DNA of 64,000 bases from Planctomycetales bacterium ZRK34 (GCA_014873095.1 CP050848.1:5639850-5703849), one strand, 5' to 3'. Numbered from the stretch's first letter, positions 51,014-59,902 are shown. The notes: a model not told the origin generated them from the letters alone. Translations and numbers: made by a program.

Positions 51014-51685
51014 TTACTCGCCGGCTTCGGGGCCTTTGAGGGTTTGATCGTTGAGGCGGAGGATCAGGCGGGGGTTGGTGTCGATCAGCTTGGCGGCGGC
51101 GTCGGCGGTCACGTCGGTGTTGGCGAGGGTCAGGCGACGCAGGTCGGTCAGGCGGGCCAGCGGCTCGAGGCCGGCGTCGGTGACGGGGTCGTAACCGACA
51201 GTCAGTTGCTCGAGATCAGGCAGGCTGGCCGCGACCTGGGCGAGGCGGGCATCGTCGAGACCGGTGTTCAGCAGGTGCAGCTCGGCGAGGTGGGATTGGG
51301 CGGCGAGGTATTTGAGGCCGGCGTCAGTCAGGGGAATGTCGCGGAGAGTGACATGCTGGAGTTTCGGCAGGTCGCCGAGGTTTTTCAGCGGGGTGTTGCC
51401 ATGGATGAGCGTGACGGCGAAGACGTCGAACAGATCGCCGACGGCGGCCATGGCTTTACCGGCAGCGGTTTTGTCAGCGAGATCGAGGGTGACGGCGGTG
51501 CCGGGGTCTTCGTAGGCGACATGCCCGCCGTGCGATTCGATGACTTCGACGGCAGCCTCATGACGCGCCCTGGCGTCGAGGTATCGGCCGTAGGGCGTAC
51601 GTTGTTGGGAACAACCGGCCGCCGCGATGAGCGTGAGCATCACGACGGGCGCGACGACGACACAACGAAAATAGTTGAGCTTCAT
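51014..51685 (-). CDS. Lipoprotein with leucine-rich repeats
   Basis: A 223-residue protein with a lipoprotein signal ending in AAAGCS (lipobox-like). The second half has five leucine-rich-repeat units of about 24 residues, for example LPKLQHVTLRDIPLTDAGLKYL and LPDLEQLTVGYDPVTDAGL (both shown in part). The DAGL form of the repeat is common in planctomycete LRR proteins. It is probably surface-exposed or periplasmic and binds a protein or glycan (inference). Neighbours give no hint. Confidence 0.78.
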   Translation of the reverse strand: MKLNYFRCVVVAPVVMLTLIAAAGCSQQRTPYGRYLDARARHEAAVEVIESHGGHVAYEDPGTAVTLDLADKTAAGKAMAAVGDLFDVFAVTLIHGNTPLKNLGDLPKLQHVTLRDIPLTDAGLKYLAAQSHLAELHLLNTGLDDARLAQVAASLPDLEQLTVGYDPVTDAGLEPLARLTDLRRLTLANTDVTADAAAKLIDTNPRLILRLNDQTLKGPEAGE

Positions 51686-51767
51686 GCCCGTAGTATGCCG
51701 TGACGGCGACGGACTGGCAACCGAATGACGGTGGCACTGGCGGACTAGCCGCCAGTGGCATCAAGCA

Positions 51768-52931
51768 TCAGGCCGCCTCGACGGTTTCGCGTTCGGCCTC
51801 GGACTTGGCGGCGGGCTCGCCGTCGATGGTGAGATTGGCCAGGTGGACCATCGGACCATGCGGCTTTTTGGCTTCTTCGTCGAGACGTTTGCCGGCGGCG
51901 GGATTGGCGTAGGTGTTGAAGATCATCGCCTTGATCGTCGCCCACATGCCGCCGAAGCTGGCGAAGGTGTGGTTGACCGCCGAGGGTTCATACCCGCAGT
52001 GGACCATGCACTGCTGGCAGGACGGATTGCCCGAGGCGCGCCCGTACTGGCTCCAGTCGGTGCCGTCGATCAGTTCCTTGAACGTGTCGACGTACCCGTC
52101 CTGAATCAGGTAGCACGGCTTCTGCCAGCCGAAGATGTTGTATGTCGGATTGCCCCACGGCGTACATTCGTACTCGCGCTTGCCCATGAGGAATTCGAGA
52201 AACAGCGGGCTCTGGTTGAAGATCCATTTCTTCTTGCGGTTGGACAGCAGCATCTCGAAGAAACGATTCGTGTTGGACCGCTCGCGGAGGAACGACTGTT
52301 GATCCGGCGCCTTGGGGTAGGCATACCCGGGACTGACCATCATGCCCTCGACGCCGAGTCGCATCATCTCATCGAAGAACTTGCGGACGGAATTCGGATC
52401 GGCCCCGTCGAAGAGCGTCGTGTTGGTCGTGACGCGGAAGCCCTGCTTGACGGCCATGCCGATCGCCTCGGCGGCGACGTCGTACGTGCCCTCGCGGCAG
52501 ACGGCGAAGTCGTGGTGCTCCTGCTGGCCGTCCATGTGGACGCTGAACGTGAGGTATTTGCTGGGGGTGAACCAGTTGCCTTCGAGGGCTTCCTTGAGCT
52601 TCAGCGCGTTGGTGCAGAGGTAGATGTACTTGCGGCGTTTGATCAGGCCGGTGACCAGTTCGCGGATGTGCGGATACAGCAGCGGCTCGCCGCCGGGGAT
52701 GGACACCATCGGCGCGCCGCATTCATCGACGGCGCGGAGAGCGTCTTCCAGCGGAAGATTCTTTTTGAGGATGTGGGCGGGGTACTGGATCTTGCCGCAG
52801 CCGGCGCAGGCGAGGTTGCAACGGAACAGCGGTTCAAGCATCAGCACCAACGGGTAGTGCTTGCGGCGCTGAATGCGCTGCTTGAGCACGTACGTGGCAA
52901 CGGTCCACATCTGCGAAATCGGTACGCCCAT
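51768..52931 (-). CDS. hpnH: Adenosyl-hopene transferase (radical SAM)
   Basis: A 387-residue radical SAM enzyme that joins the 5'-deoxyadenosyl group to diploptene in hopanoid side-chain synthesis. It starts with MGVPISQMWTVATYVLKQR, characteristic of HpnH, then has the cluster cysteines C38-x3-C42-x2-C45 (CNLACAGC), the GGEPLLYP glycine motif, and a Cys-rich C-terminal part (SCQQCMVHCGYEPSAV). It implies the cell makes extended hopanoids, so other hop/hpn genes should lie elsewhere. It is upstream of the kdsB gene's opposite end but not in its operon for certain. Confidence 0.96.
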   Translation of the reverse strand: MGVPISQMWTVATYVLKQRIQRRKHYPLVLMLEPLFRCNLACAGCGKIQYPAHILKKNLPLEDALRAVDECGAPMVSIPGGEPLLYPHIRELVTGLIKRRKYIYLCTNALKLKEALEGNWFTPSKYLTFSVHMDGQQEHHDFAVCREGTYDVAAEAIGMAVKQGFRVTTNTTLFDGADPNSVRKFFDEMMRLGVEGMMVSPGYAYPKAPDQQSFLRERSNTNRFFEMLLSNRKKKWIFNQSPLFLEFLMGKREYECTPWGNPTYNIFGWQKPCYLIQDGYVDTFKELIDGTDWSQYGRASGNPSCQQCMVHCGYEPSAVNHTFASFGGMWATIKAMIFNTYANPAAGKRLDEEAKKPHGPMVHLANLTIDGEPAAKSEAERETVEAA

Positions 52932-53039
52932 GGGCTGAGGTTCCTTGGATGATGATTGGGGATCAGGGTTGATCGTAACAGCCGATCGGCCTGAATCAAC
53001 CCCCGGCCCCGGAAGTCGGCCCCCTGCCGGAGATGAGCC

Positions 53040-53774
53040 TCAGCGTTTTGCCGGCAGGGTCGCCACGAAAGCTTCGTATTGCTCGGGGGTGTCGATGCCG
53101 GTGTGCAGGACGGTGCGGATGACCGCGGCGATCGGGTGGCCGTGCTCGAGGGCGCGGAGCTGTTCGAGCTTTTCAGCCTGCTCGCAGGGTGTGGGGCCGA
53201 GCTCGACGTAGGTCGGCAGAAAATCTCGGCGATACACGTACATGCCGACGTGTTTGAGCGGCGGACAGGCCCCGTCACCGTCACGATCATGCGGAATCAG
53301 GGCACGGGAAAAATACATCGCCCGCCCACGCTGATCGATCACGACCTTGACGATGTTCGGGTTGGCCGGGTCTTCACCCGGTTGAAAGGGCGAACCGACC
53401 GTCGCCATCGGCTCATCACCGGCCCGCAGACGCTCGACGGCGGCGTCGATATGCTCGGGGTCAATCTGCGGCTCGTCGCCCTGCACATTCACGATGACGT
53501 CGACTTCGGCGGGCAGGGCTTCGGCGACTTCCGCGATGCGGCTGGTGCCGTTGGGGTGGTCTTCGCGGGTCATGACCGCTTCGTGGCCGTGGGCTGTGAC
53601 GGCGTCGACGATGCGCTGATCATCCGTAGCGACGATCACCCGGTCGACGCTCGCCGCCTCGGCCGCGCGCCGGCACACGTGAACAATCATCGGCAGCCCC
53701 GTGCGGTCAAGCAGCGGCTTGCCGGGCAGGCGCGTGGAAGCGTAACGAGCGGGGATGACAGCGACGACGCTCAT
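53040..53774 (-). CDS. kdsB: 3-deoxy-manno-octulosonate cytidylyltransferase
   Basis: A 244-residue enzyme that activates KDO as CMP-KDO for LPS inner core synthesis. PARYASTRLPGKPL is the nucleotide-binding start, then ATDDQRIVDAV, VNVQGDEPQIDPEHI and YVYRRDFLPTYVEL follow in family order. The start at 53774 (MSVVAVIPARY) is preferred to a longer form. With lpxK, hldE and the GT9 enzyme it supports a KDO-heptose LPS in this organism. Confidence 0.96.
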   Translation of the reverse strand: MSVVAVIPARYASTRLPGKPLLDRTGLPMIVHVCRRAAEAASVDRVIVATDDQRIVDAVTAHGHEAVMTREDHPNGTSRIAEVAEALPAEVDVIVNVQGDEPQIDPEHIDAAVERLRAGDEPMATVGSPFQPGEDPANPNIVKVVIDQRGRAMYFSRALIPHDRDGDGACPPLKHVGMYVYRRDFLPTYVELGPTPCEQAEKLEQLRALEHGHPIAAVIRTVLHTGIDTPEQYEAFVATLPAKR

Positions 53775-53837
53775 GATGCAATCTATGTCAAACAACGGGC
53801 GCCGGGCACAAACAACGACGCGACCACGTCAATTGAC

Positions 53838-55475
53838 TTAAGACTTCTCCGCTTTCTCGGGTGGACTGGGTTTGCCGCCCTTGAGTTCGCTGACCAGCTT
53901 GCGGAGACTTTCGACTCGGTCGCGAATGTCGTGGTAGTTGATGTCGACCTGGGCGATGTGGCTGGCGATCTTCAGCGCCTCCTGGGCGCAGGGGAGGTCG
54001 CTGTCTTCCCGGCCCTTGAATTCGAGCACCGACATCAGGTTGTACCGCAGCTCCATCGCGAGCTTGTCTTCGTTGTACGGATGGACCTCGATCGCGCGGT
54101 GGTAGGTGTCGATCGCTTCGTCGTACCACTCCTTGCGGGCGAATGCTTCGCCGAGGAACCGCAGCGACATGGCCCGGTACTTGGGGTCGCCCTGGGCTTC
54201 CTGGAAGCTGGCGATCGCGTTGTCGAAATCCTGCATGAAGAACTGGCGCTTGCCGAGTTCGAAACGCATCTTCATGTCGGTCGGATAAGCCTTGACGCGA
54301 TCCTGGTACTCGTTGAGCTCGAATTTGACCTGCAGGCTGCGGGCCTGTTTGACCTTCTCGGCCATCTCGGCGCGGGCCTCGTCGGTCTCGGCTTTTTCCA
54401 TGCGTTCCTGCAGTTCACGCCGCACGCGATTGAACTGACGCATACGGATGTCGCCGACCTGCATGCGGAACTGGTACTGACCGAAACGCTCGTACCCGTC
54501 TTCGAGGCGTTTGATCGCTTCGTCCTCGTCGGACTTTTCTCCGGTCTGGAGCAGCGCCCGCACGAGCCGGGTCATGCGTTCGGGTTCATCGAGGCTTGCT
54601 TCGTACTCGTCGCGCAGGCGATCGATGGTCTCGCGCATCGCCGCGGCGGACTGCGCGATGCGGCCGGACTGCTCCATGGCCTTGGCGCCTTCGGAGTCGC
54701 GCAGCGCGGTGCGGAAGCTGCCGCCCTCTTCACCGTAGCGCCCTTCCATGATGGTGCGCTCGGCTTCGAGGTCTTTGAGCTCCTGCAGCAGCTTCTGATT
54801 CATCGGATCACCCGCCAGCACGAGGCGGCAGGCGTCGACAGCCTTGTCAAACGCGCCGACCTTCGCAAACAGATCACGGGCCTTGACGTAGATGCTGCGG
54901 CTGGGGCGCTTGGTGGTCTTGTTGTTTTCGAGGACGATGTTGCCGATCCAGTAGGTCACTTCTTCGAGTTCGAGCTTGGCGGCGGAATCCATCACGGCCA
55001 GGGCCAGGCTCGGATCGGTCGGATTTTTCGCCCAGAGGAATTCGGCGTTCAGCAGTTTCTCCACGACGCTCTTGCCGCCGGAGTGCTTGAACTGATCCTT
55101 GAGTCCGGCGGGTTTGCCCCCGGCGACCTTGCGCCGCAGCGAGACTTCGCGGAGCAACTCATGATGACGCAACGACTCGGGATCGAACTTCAGCCCGTTG
55201 ATGTAGCACTCGACGGCGTAGTCGTAGTTGCCGGTGTCGGCGACCGTCTTGGCCTGCTCAAACCAGCGCGAAGCCTTGCGGGCGTCACGTGTTTCTTCGA
55301 GTTCCTGGCGCGGTGTTTTTTTGGTCTTGTCCGGCTTTTCCGCCTTCTTCTTGGCGGACTTGTCGGCTTTTGAGTCGCCGGCTGCATCAGCTTGGGGCGA
55401 TGGGGTCGCGCCCTCAGCGCCGGCCTTTTGCGACTCTTCGTCGGGCTTCTTTTTACCGAAAGGATTCCAAGCCAC
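53838..55475 (-). CDS. TPR-type large repeat protein
   Basis: A 545-residue cytoplasmic protein. The first 75 residues are Lys/Glu/Ala-rich and low-complexity (KKAEKPDKTKKTPRQELEET). The rest is helical with tetratricopeptide-like units, best seen at residues 62-98 (FEQAKTVADTGNYDYAVECYINGLKFDP) and 425-500 (FQEAQGDPKYRAMSLRFLGEAFARKEWYDEAIDTYHRAIEV), and coiled-coil in between. It begins with GTG at 55475. No enzyme motif. The C-terminus is 43 bases before kdsB. A scaffold role is likely; nothing more can be said. Confidence 0.75.
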   Translation of the reverse strand: MAWNPFGKKKPDEESQKAGAEGATPSPQADAAGDSKADKSAKKKAEKPDKTKKTPRQELEETRDARKASRWFEQAKTVADTGNYDYAVECYINGLKFDPESLRHHELLREVSLRRKVAGGKPAGLKDQFKHSGGKSVVEKLLNAEFLWAKNPTDPSLALAVMDSAAKLELEEVTYWIGNIVLENNKTTKRPSRSIYVKARDLFAKVGAFDKAVDACRLVLAGDPMNQKLLQELKDLEAERTIMEGRYGEEGGSFRTALRDSEGAKAMEQSGRIAQSAAAMRETIDRLRDEYEASLDEPERMTRLVRALLQTGEKSDEDEAIKRLEDGYERFGQYQFRMQVGDIRMRQFNRVRRELQERMEKAETDEARAEMAEKVKQARSLQVKFELNEYQDRVKAYPTDMKMRFELGKRQFFMQDFDNAIASFQEAQGDPKYRAMSLRFLGEAFARKEWYDEAIDTYHRAIEVHPYNEDKLAMELRYNLMSVLEFKGREDSDLPCAQEALKIASHIAQVDINYHDIRDRVESLRKLVSELKGGKPSPPEKAEKS

Positions 55476-55602
55476 TAAAGCACGCCTCTCATCAACACAA
55501 GGTGGTTCATCATGGCCCAGATACGACGACCCGGCATCGAATCGTCGAACCGGTCGCTGTGACAGTTTAGGCGAATATCATGTGGTCTGCCAAACGTGTG
55601 GT

Positions 55603-55630
55603 TTGCCTGAGCCCCTACAGCATCTATTAT
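55603..55630 (+). promoter_or_regulatory. Candidate promoter of def
   Basis: TTGCCT (55603-55608), 16 bases, TATTAT (55625-55630). The expected start point is at about 55637, the GTG start codon itself, which would make the def message leaderless. Confidence 0.5.
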
Positions 55631-55636
55631 TACGCC

Positions 55637-56158
55637 GTGAACGTCAAGGTCGATAACCTCCGAATTGTGTTTTATCCCGACCCGGTGCTGCGCCGCAAGA
55701 CGCAACCCATCGCAGAGGTCGACGACGAGGTCCGCGCCGTCGCCGGCCGCATGCTCGAACTGATGCACGAAGCCCGGGGCGTGGGGCTGGCCGCGCCGCA
55801 GGTCGGGCTCAACTGGCGGATGTTCGTAGCCAACGCCACCGGCGACCCGGCCGACGATCGCGTGTTCATCAACCCCGTCCTCAGCAACCCCGCCGAAGAA
55901 TACGCCCCCCACTCCGAGGGCTGCCTGTCGATCCCCGATGTCACCGCCGAAATCCGTCGCCCGGTCGGCATCACCATCGATGCGACCGACCTCGATGGCA
56001 ACCCCTTCACGCTGACCGACGACGATCTGCCCGCCCGCATCTGGCAACACGAAACCGACCACCTCGAAGGCGTACTCATCCTCGATCGGATGAACCCGAT
56101 GGACAAGCTCGCCTCCCGGCGAACGCTCAAACTCCTGGAAGCTGAATACTCCGGCTGA
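55637..56158 (+). CDS. def: Peptide deformylase
   Basis: A metallo-deformylase that removes the formyl group from new proteins. All three motifs are intact: GVGLAAPQVG, EGCLSIP and QHETDHLEG (metal ligands Cys and two His, catalytic Glu). Start is uncertain: GTG at 55637 gives the normal N-terminus (VDNLRIVFYPDPVLR close to the start) and coincides with the predicted transcript start, so a leaderless message is plausible; the in-frame ATG at 55580 adds 19 hydrophobic residues with no ribosome site. About 173 residues. Convergent with fmt, the enzyme that adds the formyl group. Confidence 0.94.
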   Translation: MNVKVDNLRIVFYPDPVLRRKTQPIAEVDDEVRAVAGRMLELMHEARGVGLAAPQVGLNWRMFVANATGDPADDRVFINPVLSNPAEEYAPHSEGCLSIPDVTAEIRRPVGITIDATDLDGNPFTLTDDDLPARIWQHETDHLEGVLILDRMNPMDKLASRRTLKLLEAEYSG

Positions 56159-56241
56159 TCGCGCCCCCGGCGTCTGTTCTTCCCAATCTGGTGCCCCCCC
56201 CTGAAAATATTCAGACGCCAAGTCGTGTCCGGTTGCAAATC

Positions 56242-56307
56242 TGTGGCACAGCCGCCCTCGGCTGTGCGTGAGCAACCTTCAGCACAGCCGAGGGCGGCTG
56301 TGCCACA
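56242..56307. repeat. Nested palindromic repeat, copy 2
   Basis: Arms 56242-56267 and 56282-56307 are identical to those of the element at 1944-2009, with a 14-base spacer of different sequence but the same ending, TTCA. It lies between convergent def and fmt. Confidence 0.92.
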
Positions 56308-56339
56308 AATTACGATCCCATCTTTATCTGTAAATCGCG

Positions 56340-57302
56340 TCAGTCCTCATCCGTCGCTTCGGAATAGAAATGCGCCCCGATCGGTAGCTGGTGACCATTC
56401 TGGAAGTTGGCCCAGTTCATCAGGCGCTTGCCCGGCGGCTGCACTTCCTGCAGGCGGATCGCACCCGAACCCGTGGCCACCACGCCGTCGGCGATCATCG
56501 TGCCCGGCGTCGCCACCGATGCACTGGGAATCGCCTCCACACGACGCAGATACAACTGTGATCGCGGCGTGCTCGGGTCCTTCGCCCACCAGCAACTCAC
56601 GCCCGGCCAGGGGGTGAGCCCATGCACGCGGCACCGCGCGAATTCGCTGGTCGTGCGGAAGTCCATCACGCCGTCTGATTTACCCAGCTTCGGCGCGATC
56701 GTCTTCTCCGCTTCGTTCTGCGGTTGTGACTGCATCGTGCCGGCTTCCAGCTTGCTGAGCACGTCCAACACCAGCGACGGTCCCATCTCCGACAGCCGAT
56801 CGTGTAGTTCCCCGGCGGTCTGCATCGGGTCGATGCGCGTGCGCTGCTGGCCGAGCATGTCGCCGGCATCCATCCGCTCGACCAGGGAGAACACGGTGTT
56901 GCCGGTCTCCTTTTCACCGCGAATGATCGCCCAGTTGATCGGCGCCGCCCCGCGGTACTTCGGCAGCAGCGAAGCATGAAGATTCATCGTGGCGCGTTCG
57001 CCGTAGCTCGGCGAGCTGATCACCTCGGGGCCGATCTTCTGACCGAAAGCTACGACGATGTTCGCTTCGGGCTCGGCGTCACGGATGCGCTGCACGACGT
57101 CGGGCTCGTTGATGTTCTTGGGTTTGATGATGGGCAGATCATGATCCGCTGCCCACTGCGAGATCGGCGTCGGCGTCATGTGACGTTTGCGGCCGGCCGG
57201 TTTGTCGGGTTGTGAGACAACCAGCCGCACGTCGTGCGCTTCGCAAAGCGCATTGAGTGTGGGCACCCCGAACTCCCCGCTGCCGAGAAAGACGATTCGC
57301 AT
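56340..57302 (-). CDS. fmt: Methionyl-tRNA formyltransferase
   Basis: A 320-residue enzyme that formylates initiator Met-tRNA. MRIVFLGSGEFGVPTL is the family start, LHASLLPKYRGAAPI carries the catalytic Asn/His, and ERMDAGDML the Asp, followed by the C-terminal tRNA-binding domain with GLTPWPGV. The start at 57302 is the family start, so the upstream frame is not used. It converges on def with the repeat between them. Confidence 0.97.
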   Translation of the reverse strand: MRIVFLGSGEFGVPTLNALCEAHDVRLVVSQPDKPAGRKRHMTPTPISQWAADHDLPIIKPKNINEPDVVQRIRDAEPEANIVVAFGQKIGPEVISSPSYGERATMNLHASLLPKYRGAAPINWAIIRGEKETGNTVFSLVERMDAGDMLGQQRTRIDPMQTAGELHDRLSEMGPSLVLDVLSKLEAGTMQSQPQNEAEKTIAPKLGKSDGVMDFRTTSEFARCRVHGLTPWPGVSCWWAKDPSTPRSQLYLRRVEAIPSASVATPGTMIADGVVATGSGAIRLQEVQPPGKRLMNWANFQNGHQLPIGAHFYSEATDED

Positions 57303-57358
57303 GGCGTAACAGTAGAACCGCAGTTGCCAGCCTGCAACCCGGCAGCTAGGCTTTGTGC

Positions 57359-57892
57359 ATGAGTCGTCGCAAGGCCGCTTCGTTTCCGACGCTCCTCTGG
57401 GACTTGCTGTCATTTCCAAAAGACCCGCCGCGTCGTCGGCCGTCGACCACAACCACTCGCCCCGCGCCGCCGCGCCAGCGCGTCAGCCGCAAACAGCAGC
57501 AGTATGACGAGCTGGTCCGCACGATGAAAAAACGCTACGGCATCCGCATCAACCGCTGGCGCTCCAGCACGACCGGCTGCGCCTGGCAGGTCGAATATCA
57601 CAACGGTTCGATCTCCCGTCTCATCGAAGCCCCCTACCCGCGCGGCCCGGTCAGCGCGGCGGTGTTTCTCCACGAAATCGGCCACCACGCCATCGGGTTC
57701 TACCGCTACAAGCCTCGCTGTTATGAGGAATACAAAGCGTGGATGTGGTCGCTTCAGGCGATGCGCGACAACGACATCAACATCACCCCGCGCGTCGAAA
57801 AACTCGTCGACAGTTGCCTGCGCTACGCCGTGGCCAAGGCCCGACGACGCCGCATCAAAAGACTTCCGGTGGAACTGGTGAAGTATCTGTGA
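57359..57892 (+). CDS. Small putative zinc metalloprotease
   Basis: A 177-residue basic protein. The segment VFLHEIGHHAIGF has the zinc signature HExxH, with a Glu and another His nearby, as in many small metallopeptidases (ImmA-like and others). The first 45 residues are Pro/Arg/Thr-rich and the C-terminus (VAKARRRRIKRLP) is strongly basic, which suggests nucleic-acid or membrane contact. No helix-turn-helix partner is adjacent, so an ImmA/IrrE-type system is not shown. Start at ATG 57359. Convergent with the 3D-domain gene. Confidence 0.72.
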   Translation: MSRRKAASFPTLLWDLLSFPKDPPRRRPSTTTTRPAPPRQRVSRKQQQYDELVRTMKKRYGIRINRWRSSTTGCAWQVEYHNGSISRLIEAPYPRGPVSAAVFLHEIGHHAIGFYRYKPRCYEEYKAWMWSLQAMRDNDINITPRVEKLVDSCLRYAVAKARRRRIKRLPVELVKYL

Positions 57893-57921
57893 TCATGCCC
57901 CATGACCATCGTGAAAACATC

Positions 57922-57945
57922 CTTGGTCATTGGGATTTGGTCATT
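57922..57945. repeat. Second site of the TTGGTCATTGGGATTT repeat
   Basis: Differs at about two positions from the reverse complement of the stretch at 46601-46625. It sits between two convergent genes. Confidence 0.7.
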
Positions 57946-57957
57946 GATCATTTCTGA

Positions 57958-58680
57958 TCAGTCGGCGTAGTCCCACACCGTGACGTTCAGCCACTGGGCG
58001 CCCCACTGGCGGGCGATGCCGTGGGTGGGATAGAGCACGTCCAGGCGGTGGCCTTTGATCTTGCCGCCGCGGTCGAGGACGGGGACGGGGTGGCCGTCGT
58101 TGTAGCCGGGGATGGTCAGGATGGTGCCGAACTTGAACATGCGCTTGTCGGCGGCGACGAGCTTCATCGCGTTGGTCCAAACCGAGTACCCGCTGGCGGT
58201 GATGTTGTCGGCAAACTTGCCGCAGGAGCGGGCGTCGGGACTGTAAGCCGTCACGAGCATGCGAACGGTGCGCACCGGTTTGATCGGTCGACCGTTGAAC
58301 ATCGGCCCGGTGGGCTTCAGCGGAACGGCGACCTCGATAGCCGGCTGCGGCGCGGCGGGCAATTCAACGATGGCGGGTTCTTGCTCGACCACCGGCTCAA
58401 CGGCAGCGGGCTTGATCGCCGGTGGCGCGGTCAACGCGGCTTCGGCGGCCTGTTCGATCACTTCGGGTGTCGCCTGCGGCGGCATCGCCATCGCGCCGGT
58501 TTCCAACATGAACAGCGGCCCCACCGTGCTCGGCTGTCGCACGCCCGTCTCGGCGCCGACCAGGTACCACACGCCGCCGACGGTCAGCAGGACCATCACG
58601 CAAAGGAGCAACATCCCGACGCGAGCGGCGGTGCGATCACGGCGATACCTGCGGCTGGAGCGATGGCTCGGTATGGACAT
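57958..58680 (-). CDS. 3D-domain (MltA-like) exported protein
   Basis: A 240-residue protein with a basic N-terminus, a membrane helix (about 21-42), a long Pro/Ala/Glu-rich linker and a C-terminal 3D domain (about 140-238). The domain shows MLVTAYSPDARSCGKF, ITASG, KFGTILTIPGYND, VLDRGGKIKGHRLDV and the final NVTVW, with the three conserved aspartates. The domain is the catalytic half of lytic transglycosylases of the MltA type and of Stp/Rpf-related wall enzymes. It probably trims peptidoglycan in the periplasm. Confidence 0.82.
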   Translation of the reverse strand: MSIPSHRSSRRYRRDRTAARVGMLLLCVMVLLTVGGVWYLVGAETGVRQPSTVGPLFMLETGAMAMPPQATPEVIEQAAEAALTAPPAIKPAAVEPVVEQEPAIVELPAAPQPAIEVAVPLKPTGPMFNGRPIKPVRTVRMLVTAYSPDARSCGKFADNITASGYSVWTNAMKLVAADKRMFKFGTILTIPGYNDGHPVPVLDRGGKIKGHRLDVLYPTHGIARQWGAQWLNVTVWDYAD

Positions 58681-58911
58681 AGCTGAAATTTCCGTAGTTG
58701 TTCAGATGCTTCCCAAGGCATCCGACCTGGTGGCGGCTCTCTCTATCACCCGGAGCTGATCTGGCAACAATAACCCCGCTCGGACCAAAGTCAACAAAAT
58801 TCGGCAAAATTTGCGCGAGGGCAAATACTCAGACCAAGCAGATCAAAACCTGCAAGTGCGGGTGACAACAAGAGTAAATGAACACCCGGAACAATGCTGA
58901 ATTGGGGTTTG

Positions 58912-59577
58912 TCAGACCTTGGCCAGGGAGCGTTCGATGCGGCCGAGGGCAGTGGCGATGCCTTCCATGCGGGGGTTGATCGCCAGGGATCGACGGTAGC
59001 AATCGGCGGCTTCGGCGAACTGACCGAGATGGGCGAAACAATGCCCCATCGTGGAGTAGGCGGCGAAATGACCGGGCATCAACTCAACCGCCTGGCGACA
59101 GCATTCGATCGCCGGTTCATACTCATCGATCATGTAATGAGCGATGGCGCATTGGTGATAGGCGGAGGCAAAGGTGGGGCCGGCGAGTTGAGCCTGGCGG
59201 AAGTGGGAAACGGCCAATGCGTGCTGGTCGTTTTCCATCGCCGCCAGACCACGGCGGAAATGCTTCTGGGCTTCGGATGAGCCCAGGCGAAACCAGACCG
59301 ACCATAGCGCGTGCTCGGCCAGCTGATTGATATGCGGATCAGCATCCCGCAGAGCCCGCGTCAGACATCGCAGGCTTCGCGCATCGCCGACGAGTCCCAA
59401 TACAACGCAGGCGACCTTTCGTACGTCGGCCGCCTCATCGTGCAACATCTGGCATAGCTGGTTCGGGGTCCACCGCTGATTGACTTGTCGGGCGAGTTCG
59501 TCGGCTCCGCAACGCTGAAGTGCCGGGCCTACGACCCTGAGAAACTCTTCAGTGTTGACCTGCTGCATCCACATCAT
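58912..59577 (-). CDS. HEAT plus TPR repeat protein
   Basis: A 221-residue soluble protein. Residues 35-100 contain HEAT-like helices (AADVRKVACVVLGLVGD, DPHINQLAEHALWSVW); residues 104-205 contain three tetratricopeptide units (HFRQAQLAGPTFASAYHQ, AIECCRQAVELMPGHFAAY, AADCYRRSLAINPRMEG). No signal peptide, so cytoplasmic. A protein-binding scaffold; partner unknown. Confidence 0.77.
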   Translation of the reverse strand: MMWMQQVNTEEFLRVVGPALQRCGADELARQVNQRWTPNQLCQMLHDEAADVRKVACVVLGLVGDARSLRCLTRALRDADPHINQLAEHALWSVWFRLGSSEAQKHFRRGLAAMENDQHALAVSHFRQAQLAGPTFASAYHQCAIAHYMIDEYEPAIECCRQAVELMPGHFAAYSTMGHCFAHLGQFAEAADCYRRSLAINPRMEGIATALGRIERSLAKV

Positions 59578-59744
59578 AACGGTGGCTCATACCTTCCAAC
59601 AGTTCGACTTCAACTCCACCAAGTCACCTCGAAACTGCTGATCGACTTGACGCCCAAACCATAGCGGGGGAGGTTCTATTTTTCCATGTTTTGAAGTGTT
59701 ATTTGTGAAATTAAGCGCAAACCCGACGGCCGTTTTTGGCCCGC

Positions 59745-59773
59745 TTGATCGCCCCTTGCACCCCGGCTATACT
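59745..59773 (+). promoter_or_regulatory. Promoter of the leuA leader
   Basis: TTGATC (59745-59750), 17 bases, TATACT (59768-59773). The expected start is near 59780, only about four bases before the leader ATG, so the leader may be read from a nearly leaderless transcript. Confidence 0.7.
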
Positions 59774-59783
59774 TCTGGCTCAC

Positions 59784-59858
59784 ATGAACGCCTACCGCAC
59801 CATGCCGACCGCCCTGCTTCTGAGCCTGGCCCTAGTTCTAACCGCTCTACGCGGATAG
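59784..59858 (+). CDS. Leucine-rich leader peptide of leuA
   Basis: A 24-codon open frame too short for ordinary gene finding. It encodes MNAYRTMPTALLLSLALV followed by LTALRG, with seven leucines, three of them by the codon CTA in the last nine codons. It ends with TAG right before the attenuator. The bases around its end, GCGGATAGG (59851-59859), can pair with CCGTCCGC (59903-59910), the 5' side of the terminator stem. Slow translation of the Leu codons would leave that region free to prevent the terminator; reading to the stop would cover it. This fits leucine-controlled attenuation of leuA (inference). An in-frame ATG also lies at 59802. Confidence 0.68.
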   Translation: MNAYRTMPTALLLSLALVLTALRG

Positions 59859-59902
59859 GCGCGATCGGCACAACCGTAGTTTTTTACGTACGACCAACCG
59901 CC

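Noticed and set aside
53079..55373. 764-codon plus-strand frame over kdsB and the TPR gene
   Set aside because: Crosses two real genes in antisense and has typical antisense composition.
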